Source: Sympetrum striolatum (taxonomy: Eukaryota; Arthropoda; Insecta; Odonata; Libellulidae). From it: a stretch of 64,000 bases of DNA. The notes below the pieces were generated by a model. It did not search any database and was not told the DNA's origin. It was given only the letters and a program-made list of their open reading frames with translations. The position numbers and the translations under genes are program-made. The stretch lies in NCBI GenBank assembly GCA_947579665.1, contig OX388343.1:93848254-93912253 (forward strand), in the 5' to 3' direction. Below, piece after piece: positions 53,637-63,596 of the stretch (position 1 is its first letter; every line of letters begins with the position of its first letter).

Positions 53637-54243
53637 AATATATTTGATAATAGGTCTGCCTTTCAGACCTATGATTGAAAGAACTTTTCCTTCCTGATCT
53701 TTCTCTAGCTTCTCTATACCTCAATTTTTTTATTATCTCTTTATTCCTGATTTTTTCAATCACCAAACTTCCTCATTCTTCTATGTATCCAAATTTAGTG
53801 ACTCTCTAGACTTTCGATACCCTTTTCCTCAATTTCCATAACATTGCTCCATGAAAGACATAACTAGAATAATTAATTCATCCTTAAAAGAATATCTATT
53901 CCACTCATTTGTGTAAGAAGCATTATCCTTGCGTCCTTGATTATCCTCTATTAAAGACCATGATGCCCATTAAAATTCTAAAATTAATTGTGATTGGGAG
54001 TTTCACGAATTTAAATGACCATTGAAAAAACATGATTAGGGTCCATTCACAATCTTGAGGCCAACTCCATTAATTATTGATTGCCATATAACTGAATAAT
54101 ATAAAAAAGCAGGGGAGGCAACAGTTATTGAAGGGAGCCATGTGCAAAGACCTTCATGCTGTGGAATTAATTGAGCTTCATCTACACAAGAGTGAAAATG
54201 TATTATAATTATGTAGGAAATATATGAAAGAATTATGACTTAC

Positions 54244-54333
54244 TTCCCAAGATGATGTTTTAGAGAAGAAGAAGCAAAGAGCAGGTACCCAAAAGAGAGC
54301 AGCCAGTAAGAAGTACAAATTGGGCTCCCAAAG
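54244..54333 (-). CDS. SIDT: SID-1/SIDT-family protein, exon e (membrane helix)
   Basis: Thirty codons, phase 0 at both ends, between an acceptor (cctttcag) and donor GTAAGT. The peptide LWEPNLYFLLAALFWVPALC followed by FFFSKTSSWE corresponds to the family's penultimate membrane segment and the STWQKTP turn that follows. It joins EXON f at SSWE/ETPAM, which reproduces that turn. The hydrophobic core spans residues 6-23. Confidence 0.88.
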
Positions 54334-54821
54334 CTGAAAGGTAAATTCGAGATGACAATTCCACAAAATATATATTTAAATCACACTCAATACTTTAAAA
54401 TAAAATGAATGAAATAGACTTTGTTTTTAAATTGCGCATTTAGCCATTAAGATATCTCTTGCATATGCAGCTGCACTTCCATATTCGTAAATTTTTATAT
54501 CACTTCTACAGAGATAAAGTTCACTAACACTTTAAAACCACTCCTTTATTTAGAAAAATACTCCATTATCTTTGCGAAATTGCATACTTATAATTGCATT
54601 GGGTGGCTTTTCTTTTTCTAATTTCCAATCAGTATTTCTATTTGACTGAACTACATTTGAATTCAATTCACTTTTTAATGTTGGTTTTCTCTATTTATCT
54701 GACTATCAAATAACTAAAGTTTCTTTTTGAAGCATTTTTACAAGAACATGAAGTATTATTATTATTAAGAAAAATAATTGCACTGAAATTTGAAATTTCA
54801 TCATGGGTGATAAGGACTTAC

Positions 54822-55079
54822 TTTACAGAATATTATTTTCAAGTATGCTATGAAATTATTCTCTGGTATTGATTGAGCAGCATTTGTAGACATTCCATCT
54901 GTTAAATTTTGGCGTGATTCACTTTCATTTACGTCAGTACTTTCTGTTGCGATGGTTTGAGAAGAAGAGGCACCAATTGCAATATCAGATGCCACTTCCC
55001 TCGATGTCATCAATGCTTCTGGCCTGTTTCCTGGTTCAGAAATGTTTCTGTTCTCTGCTCTTTTTCTTATCATTTGATG
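54822..55079 (-). CDS. SIDT: SID-1/SIDT-family protein, exon d (hydrophilic loop, possible cassette exon)
   Basis: 86 codons, phase 0 at both ends (acceptor ttttttgtag, donor GTAAGT). The product begins HQMIRKRAENRN and is rich in Ser, Thr, Asn, Glu and Gln, ending NFIAYLKIIFCK. It links two membrane segments where vertebrate SIDT proteins have only a short basic loop, so it adds roughly 70 residues on one membrane face. The frame is open throughout and the borders are good, so it is probably a real exon, but being symmetric it could be skipped without changing frame. I do not recognise a domain in it. Confidence 0.75.
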
Positions 55080-55495
55080 CTACAAAAAATCAACAATAAA
55101 TTAATTGGATTTATACATAACCTTGATCAGCTCCCCTAAATCATTAAAGAAGACCTCCTGCAGTTTTCTTTTAGTTTCTATCTACCATTCACTGAGTTAT
55201 ATTAAAGTGAATTATTTTACGCATTATGAAAGATATTGATAAAAGATCAATATTGACACTTTCCATTTGTTTATAAACATTATTATGAGTATTACCTTTT
55301 AAGTAACAGTTGTAGGATTTTAAGAATTCATTAACCCTTAGGAGATATCCTGATAAAAACTAATAGAATCAACAATAACAATTATCTGTAATAATTAGCA
55401 ATAAAATTAACTGTTTTTTGGAGGATGTACTGGCTCATGAATCCCCATAATTCCTTATGTTTTGTATTGTATGCATAGTATTATTGTTAAAAGTG

Positions 55496-55590
55496 CTTCG
55501 ACAGCTTAGGTAATTTCGCACATTGGCTCCCACTGGGAATTGTACCCAAGACCATTTCCAAGGGGAAACGTGCTGTCCAAATGATTGCAT
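55496..55590 (-). mobile_element. tRNA-derived SINE copy in a SIDT intron
   Basis: The minus strand carries a diverged B box (gggtacaattcccag), then the family tail gtgggagccaatgtgcgaaa and tacctaagct, shared with the copies at 43401 and 32922. It lies just downstream of the donor of exon c, in the 549-bp intron between exons c and d, in the same direction as the gene. Confidence 0.65.
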
Positions 55591-55628
55591 AAAGGTGTTT
55601 TTCAAAACCAATTCAATTTTCATATTAC

Positions 55629-55756
55629 CTTAGTGAAAATGTGATAAAGAATGGGCACCAGCAAATTTACAATGAACACAAGAAGCAGAATATCAGCAAT
55701 TCCACCAAAGTATCCCATAGCTCCCAAAACAGCAAAAACCAGGTTAATTGCATTCA
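55629..55756 (-). CDS. SIDT: SID-1/SIDT-family protein, exon c (two membrane helices)
   Basis: 128 nt between an acceptor (ctattacag) and donor GTAATA. Two bases complete a Val codon from exon b, then 42 codons end in phase 0. The peptide runs VNAINLVFAVLGAMGYFGG and then IADILLLVFIVNLLVPILYH, ending IFTK: two helices with a glycine-rich turn, matching the family's NVINWSLAAYG region and the following helix. Confidence 0.87.
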
Positions 55757-56814
55757 CTGTAATAGAATGAAATTGAATTTTTCATTAATTATAAGATAGA
55801 TTCATGCGTTGGTCTAATTCTTTCCCTATAGTTTTACCTTGAATTTGAAGTACTCAATTTGAATGCATTTAACATTCTCAACTATTATAGAGTTTATTAT
55901 TACATATTTACTAGTAATATATATTTTATTCAAGGGAATTTTTAAATAGGCTTCTTAATTATGAGTTATGATAATGATTAACAATGGAATGTATAGTAAA
56001 TGTTTGTTAGCTAGTCAGATTTTAGTAATCAGGCTAAATATCAGTGTAAAAGTATGCAATGTAATGTAATAGTTATTGAAACACTGATGAATAGATGTCT
56101 ATGTATTTTTAATATAAAATGGAATTACGATGACCATTTGTGATTATGGCAGCAGCTAATTCCTTTAATTGTATTAATGCACTATACATACTTTGAAAAC
56201 CTTAGGGTTGAACAGGAGTAACAAATATGAAATGACTCAAAGAATCTTAAGCCCAATGTCTGAGTAGATGTTCTAAAAAAGGAATTGCCATAATGGGTCA
56301 GTTTCATGTTGGAATAAAATACTTTTAAAGTATTATAAGAAAAATTTGGAGCATCAATTATTTCTCACCTTTGTGGATCCTTTGGAAATTAAAAATGTGA
56401 ATGAGGCATGTTTTTCTTGAAAAATTCATTCCTCAAACATTATTCTTGGATATTATAATAATAATTCTCGATAATTTATTGAATACTACAAAACATAGGG
56501 CATTGTGTGCTCTGAAAACCTCTGATGTGAATGATAATTGCATTTACTTTGTTAATCAAGATTTTTGTCTTACTTAAGCTGCAAGAATAAAATAAAAGTT
56601 GAAACAAGGGAATTTTAGGAAAAATATTAATAAACTTGAAATAACTCTTATGCATAAATTTATTTTATTGTCCTTAATTAAATCTAATTTTTCATATCTT
56701 CTTTTATTATGCAATTCCATATTTTAAGCTTCCTTTTCTGTGATTGAAAAACCGACTTCAACAATTAAATTTAGCTTAGCATCACTAATTATGGAACAAA
56801 ATGATATTAATTAC
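55757..56814 (-). other. SIDT intron between exons b and c
   Basis: 1058-bp GT/AG intron, AT-rich. Nothing else recognised inside. Confidence 0.75.
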
Positions 56815-56913
56815 CAAATATTAAAAAGCCCATTTTACATCCATCACTTGGCTTTTCACAAGTACAGCACCCATCTTTCAATTTGAAAAATACTTCTTTG
56901 ACAGCAGTCCATT
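56815..56913 (-). CDS. SIDT: SID-1/SIDT-family protein, exon b (cysteine-rich loop)
   Basis: 99 nt with acceptor (ttcttacag) and donor GTAATT. With the base carried over from exon a it reads KWTAVKEVFFKLKDGCCTCE and on through KPSDGCKMGFLIF. Four Cys fall within about 11 residues. In SIDT proteins the same position (after the QLYYMGRW-like helix) is also a short cysteine-containing loop (a DCIRQCSGP type of sequence), so the cysteines may form disulfides. The intron to exon a is only 138 bp. Confidence 0.86.
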
Positions 56914-57051
56914 CTGTAAGAAAGTTGCCTTTTGAAAATGGGAATTACCAATAGGAGGTCATTGTTGAAGTATTTTTATTCATTTATTAAGGAAATCATT
57001 AGTTTTAAAATGCACAAAGTAAGACTTGTAAGCAATATTTCTAAAACCCAC

Positions 57052-57309
57052 TTATTGATATTTTTCCACTGTAGTATAACTGCAGAGTAATCAGCAAGGA
57101 GACCAACATTTGGCAAAAGGCAATAAAAATTGAAAAGTAGAAGTTTGCATTAGAGAAATATATAAGAAATACATTCCCAAGCATCACAAAGAAGGTTACA
57201 GATCCAAGAAACATAAAGATGGATGAAGCATTTGCATAATTGTGTTCGTCGTGGTTCTGATAAATATTCACCATGCAAAGCAATGCTGTCACATACATGA
57301 AGGTGGTAT
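57052..57309 (-). CDS. SIDT: SID-1/SIDT-family protein, exon a (three membrane helices)
   Basis: 258 nt with acceptor (tcttattttacag) and donor GTGGGT. The first two bases complete an Asp codon begun in an unseen upstream exon. The peptide opens DTTFMYVTALLCMVNIYQNH, the family signature (DTTFMYMIAGLCMLKLYQ in vertebrate SIDT proteins), and ends LLITLQLYYSGKISI. Three hydrophobic segments are visible. The opening Asp is the conserved acidic residue of the CREST superfamily active-site region. SID-1 proteins import or traffic double-stranded RNA across membranes, and lipid hydrolase activity has been proposed for the superfamily. Exons encoding the extracellular beta-rich domain and the first helices should lie above 57309 but were not found before the window ends. 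Confidence 0.9.
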
Positions 57310-58302
57310 CTGTAAAATAAGAGAAACAATGAAATATCAACTCTTGAAGGAAGTCGAATATATGGATACAGATACAAAAATCCTACGCTACAATACAATA
57401 CTAGACGAATGATAATATGCAATATAAATATGATAAATCAGAAAGATATAATGTTATATTAACAAAAATAATGCAGTTTATAGAATAGTATTTTGAGTAT
57501 AAGAGAGGATGGTCAAACATAGTACTTATGGTAATATAATTAATGGAAGGGTGATAAGTAGCTTACAGGCAAGGAAAAAAGAAACATGATAAAGAGTATA
57601 TGTGCTAAATTATTCATCTTAAACTAAAAATTGTTGTAATCTGTTTTAAAGATAAGAGTTTACAAAATTACTGATATGGCAATAGATCAATATTGAATAT
57701 AATAAATGGAATCACAATAGGGCGTAAACAGATTCAGGACAGTTTAATTTATTGAGTCAGCAATTACTTAAAATGGTAATCATGATAGGTGACCAGGACT
57801 TGGGAAAAATAAGTAAAAGGAATTAGCATTGGTTGATTATATAAGTATTAAATCATCTACTATGTCCTTATGTGATGACCTAGTGATTAAATTAATTTAC
57901 TTTGACCTTCTCTTGGTAGAGTTATATATTCTTTAGAAAAACTAAATGAAATTCCACTTAAGACCACCAAATCCCATAGAATAAATCTGATGTAGCCAGC
58001 AAATGACTTTGGGAAGTGGGTTGCACGTAAATAAATGTTTTCTAAAAGAAACACAGTAGTACTGCATTACGTTGAAAGAATATGCCTTTTATTAAACTGG
58101 CTGTGAATATACAGGACAGGATGGCACGTGTGGCCGTAACGGTTACAAACTGAGAGATTTTCAATGTTATCTAGGCGGAGGCCACGATGGGAGTGAGAGC
58201 ATCTCAAGCACGTTGGGCACGAAGCTCTCCAAAAACAAATGCCCATCGTCGTCCGCTACAATATGGCGCTGGGCGCAGGCTGTCTGCACCGGTCGCCACA
58301 TG
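57310..58302. other. Upstream SIDT intron sequence with a GC-rich patch
   Basis: Should be intron, because exon a begins mid-codon. No exon was recognised. A CpG-rich patch at about 58110-58300 stands out from the AT-rich flanks. Read on the minus strand it is followed by AATAAA near 58090. It might be a retroelement long terminal repeat or 3' end, but no borders or target duplication could be defined. Confidence 0.4.
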
Positions 58303-59559
58303 ACTTTCTCCATATATAAGATGTAAATATTTATCTACGACAGTATTTTCGAACTCAAGATTCAATTTAAACTTGGAAAATACATACAAATACATTTTAT
58401 GTAATTTTTGTAGGTAACTGTATATACCTAATCATGAGATTAATGGAGGAATTTTGCAAAAACAGAAACGAGCTTCGAATAATAAAGCTCGACTTCCGGT
58501 TCACCGATTTAATCCAAAAACTAATCAACTCTAACGACAGCAACAAAAGTTCTATATATGAAATTTGGTGTTGATACGACAAATAGTTTTTGTTAGAGCG
58601 CCCACAAAGTACATAGTCAGCAACTTCCGGTTTATCAATATTTCAGGAATCTAACCAATCAGTGATACAAAAATATGTTTCACACAAAAGTTATTGTAAA
58701 TTACATTTTATAAAAATTTATGAATCTAAGTATATACCTAATTATCATATTTATGGAGATATTTTGCAAAAACGGAAATTTGCTTCGAATAATAAATCTC
58801 GACTTCCGATAAACCGATTTACTCCCAAAACTAATCATCTCTGACAGCACCCACCACAGTGCTATATATGAAGTTTGGTATTGATAAAACTAAAAGTTTT
58901 TACGTTAGAGCGCCCACAACCACACACATATACACACACATACACACATACATACTCATGGGCGTACCCAGCTTTTGGCCTAGGGGGGGGCAAATCGGAA
59001 ATGCAGAAGGGCCTAGGGGGGGCAAATCGGAAATGCAAATAAAAAATTCAACATACATACAGGCATCCCTCGTCAACCGCAGTTTCGCCAACCGTGGCCC
59101 TTGAGTATCCGCAGTTAATCTTTTGATACCCAGTCTTCTCAACCGCCGGTGTTTCCCTTGTCAACCGCGGTCTACGAGTCAACCAACTCGACAGTCCACA
59201 ATGTAAATAAGTGTAGCTGGTGCCCAATATTTTATCAAGCTTCGCCGAGTGCGGAATCAGAATTAATTTTACTCGGTATGCTTATGCGGTCATTTTTAGC
59301 ATTTCTCTTCGAATAATAAAATCTATTACTTAACAATTCCTACCGCAACTCAAAATTTTACCGTACCGCGGAAACATCTCATTCAAAATGATTTTGCTTC
59401 TTATTCCAATTAAGATTCATCGCGGATTTATACCAGATATTACAGAATTTCCTTTCATCAATAGTATTTTCTGATAAATGCATTAGCTTAGGTGTTTTTC
59501 TTTTTCCATTAGGTTTCTATTTGGAACCAAAAGTTTCCATAAACGGAACGGATATCTTC

Positions 59560-59871
59560 CTATACAGCTGAAGCGCGTCGTTTGCATCTTGAGGGAGTTA
59601 CTTCATACACTGAGGCACTTCTTTGAAATGTCTTAGCTCTGCTTATCCTCAGCTTTTTAGAATGATGTGTAATGTTGTTCCTGAAAATGGCTTCATATGT
59701 GTTTATGAACTTGGGTATCTCATTGGTTATCATGGGAGGGTAATTAAAAGAAATCTCATCGGGGTTTGAGGGGTCTAATAAGGGCTGACTGTCCGCTTCA
59801 ACGGTGTGGACAGCCGTCTTTGGTAAATGATTACATTGATATTTTTCCCGTCTAGGGTAAGCCGAGAGCAA
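59560..59871 (-). other. 103-codon open frame in the left arm of the second Tigger
   Basis: An uninterrupted frame upstream of, and opposite to, the transposase remnant. The product is hydrophilic (starting MLSAYPRREKYQ) and has no domain I recognise. The roughly 0.9-kb arm before the transposase is long for a Tigger. It could be captured sequence, or a chance frame in decayed DNA. Confidence 0.25.
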
Positions 59872-59980
59872 ACTCTAACTCGGACTTAGCCAGATTAGTT
59901 GAGTTTTCGGAAAAATTTAGTTGTGTGTACTGAATACAGTTGTCTCAATTTTTGACGAATTTTCTTTTATATGCGCTGTG

Positions 59981-61640
59981 ATGGATCCGAAGCGTAAATC
60001 AAGGGAGGAGAAAAGTAGTGTCTCCAAACGTGCAAGACAATGACACTCCATAAGTATTAAGAAGTTCTCGACAGACTTGCCCGCGGAGAATCCTATGCAT
60101 CAGTAGCCAGATCGATGGAAGTGAATGAGTCCACTATTAGGAAAATTAAAAAGAGTGAGTCTTCAATCAGAACTAGTGCTCAGAGTGGAACTAGCGCAAG
60201 TGTTAAAGTGTCCTACGTGCCACGAAATAGTAACTTGAAAAAACAGAAAAGGCTCTGAATATATGGATTGAATCACGGTCACAAAACGGAGTGATTATCA
60301 GAGTGATATTATCCGAGAAAAATCCTTGCGGTTATATAAACATCTCGCTTCTTCGGGTGAAAGCAGTGGCGAAAAACAATTCACCGCAAGTAAGGGCTGG
60401 TTTGAAAATTTTAAGGAAAAGACATAACCTATATATTGTGAAGATTTCCGTGAAATTGCATCTGCTGACCACAAAGCTGCGAAAGAGTTTCCCAATTTGT
60501 TTATGCAGCTTATTAAAGAGAAGTGTTTAATACCAATGAAACCGGACCCTTCTGGGATAGAATCCCTTCCCGGACTTTTATCTCCAAGTCTAAGAGAAAT
60601 GCTCCGGGATTTAAGGTTAGCAAAGACCGTGTCACGATTCTTTTATGCTCCAATGCAGCAGGCGATTTCAAAGTGAAGCCTATGTTAATTTACCGCTAGC
60701 AAAACCCGCGAGCTCTGTCAGGGAAAATTAAAAATAATCTTCCAGTGTTTTGGCGGTCCAACTGAAAGGCTTGGATAGTCGAAATATCTTCCTGGACTGG
60801 TTTAACAATTGTTTTTTCCCTGAAGTTGAGGAATATATATCATCAAAAGAATTGCCTTTTAAAATTCTTCTCGTTTTGGTTAATGCCCCAGGCCATCCTC
60901 AGGAACTTAAATCTGCCCACTCAACCTCCCACTTCCTCCCACCTAACACCACATCACTCCTCCAGCCTCTAGATCAGGGCAACATTACTACCTTCAAGAG
61001 TTATCATATTCGGCGTACCTTCTTTTTCTTGTTATAAATGATAGGGAAAAACAACTCTCTCTCTGTAACTAATTGTTGGAAAAAAATCAATATTGCCGAC
61101 TGCATAAATTTAATTAAAGAATCACTAGACGAGATTAAACCGTCGACACTGATTTCATGTTGGCAGAAACTCTGGCCGTAGTCAGTCATTGATAATAAAG
61201 AATTTCTTAAACTTGTCGATGTCTTATCGTTTCACATGGAAGGTGACTGAAAGGGGAAGGGCTAGAAGACATGCAGCTAAAAGATGTTGAAGAACTTTTA
61301 AATTCAAACAATGAAGAGTTAAGTGAGGAGGATATGGAGCAGCTCATCGACAAGCAGGACGAGGCTGAGGAAGAGGACAAAGAAGAGCAACCTTCGACAG
61401 AAATTTCTTAGGCCAATGTCAACAAAATCGTTGATATGGCCTCAAATTTGTCAGATTTTGTGATTGACGTGGACCGAAAATGGACCGTAGCCTGATTTTC
61501 AAAAGAGGATTGGAGGAGTTACTGCAACCTTAAGAATCTAACGAAAAAACTTGGCCAGCCTATTATCATATCATTGTTTAGTAAAATAGGAGATGCCGAA
61601 TCAGATGTGAGAGAGTGATTCGAGTACCGTAACTGACACA
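59981..61640 (+). pseudogene. Degenerate Tigger-type transposase
   Basis: ATG at 59981 opens MDPKRKSREEKS, then frameshifts lead to a CENP-B-like helix-turn-helix (VLDRLARGESYASVARSMEV, then NESTIRKIKKSE), an HTH_CENPB piece (ASKGWFENFKEK) and the DDE_1 core. The first catalytic motif reads FNTNETGPFW and the second LLVLVNAPGHP. In both, Asp is replaced by Asn. The third, LLQPLDQGN, keeps its Asp. Several stops and frameshifts follow, and the acidic C-terminal tail (SEEDMEQLIDKQDEAEEED) ends near 61640. It has decayed much more than the other Tigger. Both Asp-to-Asn changes are GAT/GAC to AAT-type transitions, so they look like decay rather than selection. Confidence 0.88.
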
Positions 61641-62621
61641 ACAGACACAGATCATTGATTAATCAAGGCAATCCAAGTAAGTGTAATGATATTTTTTATA
61701 AATTATTCTTTATTGATAAATGTCGACAATTTAAATATGATCTGTTAATAATTTAGGGCATAAACGTATTTAAGCTGGGAAATTACTTCGTAAATGTAAA
61801 ATTTATGTTGCAGACTAGCGCGATTCCGTTAGAGCAAAAATATTCGGTGCAGATTGAGCTGATCATTTTTATCGGAAGTTATAGGCGCATTTGGGATAGA
61901 AATGCGGCCAAAATTGAAGAGGAATAATATCTTAGAAATGTATACACGTAATAAACATGAAAAACTATTTTGTACTGATTTTTTCTCCCTATATTGTTGC
62001 TCGCAAAACCTAACCCTTAATTTCCCATTTACGTAATGCTTCGCCAACCGCGGTTTTGCCAACCGCGGGCTCTTTCGATTCCCTAACCCCCGCGGTTGAC
62101 GAGGGTTACCTGTATAAATTTGCATTTACATGTACTATTTTTTTGTGGCGTCTTAAAATAGACGTATTTCTTAGAAATTATTTGCAGTTGCAACTTCTAA
62201 ATGCCCATGGAAAGTTCGATTCCTTCCATGTAATGCATATGTTTACGATCTCGATATAGGTCAAACGGATATGGTTCAGACGTCTGTAAGTCTGCATGTG
62301 AATCGAAATATACTTGCCTATAAATTTTACTTTATATACAATTTCATAAATTCAACAGTACTTCTGCATATGCACATAATATCAGATCGAAGGGTCCAGT
62401 GTTGGCTGTCCAGGGGGGGCAGCTGCCCCCCCTGCCCCCCCCCCTCGGTACGCCCATGTACATACTCATAGACATAATTCCGAAAATAGTCAAAACGTGT
62501 TCTAGGGACCCCAAAACATGTATTTCCGTTGAAATCTCGAAGTCGATTGTTTTCATGAAAGCAATACTTTCTCTATACTACGTATATGGAGAAAGTAAAA
62601 ATCTGATCTGGCGAGCACATG

Positions 62622-63596
62622 ACTTTCTCCAGATATAAGATGTAAATATTTATATACGACAGTATTTTCGAATTCCGTATTCAATCTAAACTTGGAAGAT
62701 AAGTGATTCATTTATCCTATTATCTTTTACGTCACAAACATTATAAATAATGTTTTTCGGGACATGTTCGATGAAAAACGATGAATATCCCCCAAAGCGC
62801 TCAAAGCGCTCACTAAGTACATGATCAGAAACTTCCGGTTTATCAGTATTACATGAATAACTCCTAAACAATCAGTTATAAAAAAATATGTTTAATATAA
62901 ATGTTTTATAAAATGTAATTTTCTAAAACTTTCAAAAATAATTGAATATACCTAAGTACCAGATAAATGGAGATATTTTGCAAAAAAAGAAACGAGCTTC
63001 GAGATGTAAAGCTCAACTTCCGGTTAACCGATTTACTCGAAAAGCTAATCAACTCTAACGACATCAACCAAAGTATTATATATGAAATGTGGTGTTGATA
63101 CGATAATAGTTTTCATGTTAGAGCGCCCACAAAGTACATAATCAGCTACTTCCGGTTTATTAGCATTTCACTAATAACTCCAAAACAATCAGTGATACAA
63201 AAATATGTTAAATACAAAAGTTATAGTAAATTATATTTTGTAAAACTTTTAAAAATAATAGAATATACCTTCATATCATATTTGTGGAGATATTTTGCAA
63301 AAACGGAAATTTGCTTCGAAGAATAAATCTCGACTTCCGGTAAACCAATTTACTCCAAAAACTAATCAACTATGACAGCACCCACCACAGTGCTATATAT
63401 CAAGTTTAGTATTGATACGACTAATAGTTTTCACGTTAGAGCACCCACAATCACACACACACATACACACAGACATCATTCCAAATATTATCAAAACGTG
63501 TTTTAGGGACCCCAAAACATGTATTTCCGTTGAAATATCGAAGTTGATTTTTTCATGAAAACAATACTTTCTCTATACTACGTATATGGAGAAAGT
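62622..63596. mobile_element. Short-TIR element, copy 2 (uninterrupted)
   Basis: Same organisation as copy 1: actttctccagatataag at the start, two direct units of about 318 bp (gcttcg blocks near 62995 and 63312), a CA/TA microsatellite (about 63452-63475), the gaccccaaaacatgtatttc segment, and an end hairpin finishing tatatggagaaagt. It lies only 25 bp after copy 1 in the same direction, so the two form a head-to-tail array. It has no reading frame of interest. The motif cttccggttta recurs in nearly every half-unit. Confidence 0.75.

Larger units (their letters stand above)
49891..54243 (-). other. Large SIDT intron (between exons e and f)
   Basis: A GT/AG intron of 4353 bp. More than half of it is the Tigger element at 51143-53636, and it also carries the hairpin at 50569-50675. 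Without the transposon it would be about 1.86 kb. No other exon was recognised inside. Confidence 0.75.
59060..62112 (+). mobile_element. Second Tigger-type DNA transposon (degenerate)
   Basis: The left end caggcatccctcgtcaaccg and the right end, inverted, caggtaaccctcgtcaaccg are matching terminal repeats. TA flanks both sides (59058-59059 and 62113-62114), the canonical target duplication. Subterminal copies of tcaaccgc or gccaaccg occur at both ends. The transposase remnant is on the plus strand. The ends and transposase differ clearly from the Tigger at 51143-53636, so this is a separate lineage. Confidence 0.92.
58957..62458. mobile_element. hAT-like non-autonomous element, host of the second Tigger
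   Basis: Terminal inverted repeats CATGGGCGTACC (58957-58968 and 62447-62458) are flanked by a perfect 8-bp duplication tacatact (58949-58956 and 62459-62466). Removing the element restores a continuous host sequence that runs on into the second half of the outer element. Its own DNA is about 450 bp (58957-59059 plus 62113-62458) and carries long G or C runs near both ends. The rest is the Tigger inside it. Confidence 0.85.
58303..62596. mobile_element. Short-TIR element, copy 1, split by nested insertions
   Basis: Starts actttctccatatataag and ends tatatggagaaagt, so the termini are inverted repeats. Inside are two direct units of about 310 bp. Each carries attttgcaaaaac, a gcttcgaataataaa block, cgacttccg, tgctatatatgaa and gttagagcgcccacaa. 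A CA/TA microsatellite follows. The near-3' part (gaccccaaaacatgtatttc and onwards) lies after the nested insertion at 62506 and closes with a hairpin (actttctctata paired with tatatggagaaagt). Removing the insertion leaves an element of roughly 0.8 kb. No coding capacity. The class is uncertain. Confidence 0.7.

Noticed and set aside
58085..58300. Definite solo long terminal repeat
   Set aside because: No matching short duplication or clear TG/CA border could be found, so it is kept only as a question.
58303..63596. Assignment of the short-TIR element as a Helitron
   Set aside because: A 3' hairpin exists, but the expected CTRR end is not consistent between the two copies, and the inverted termini argue against it.
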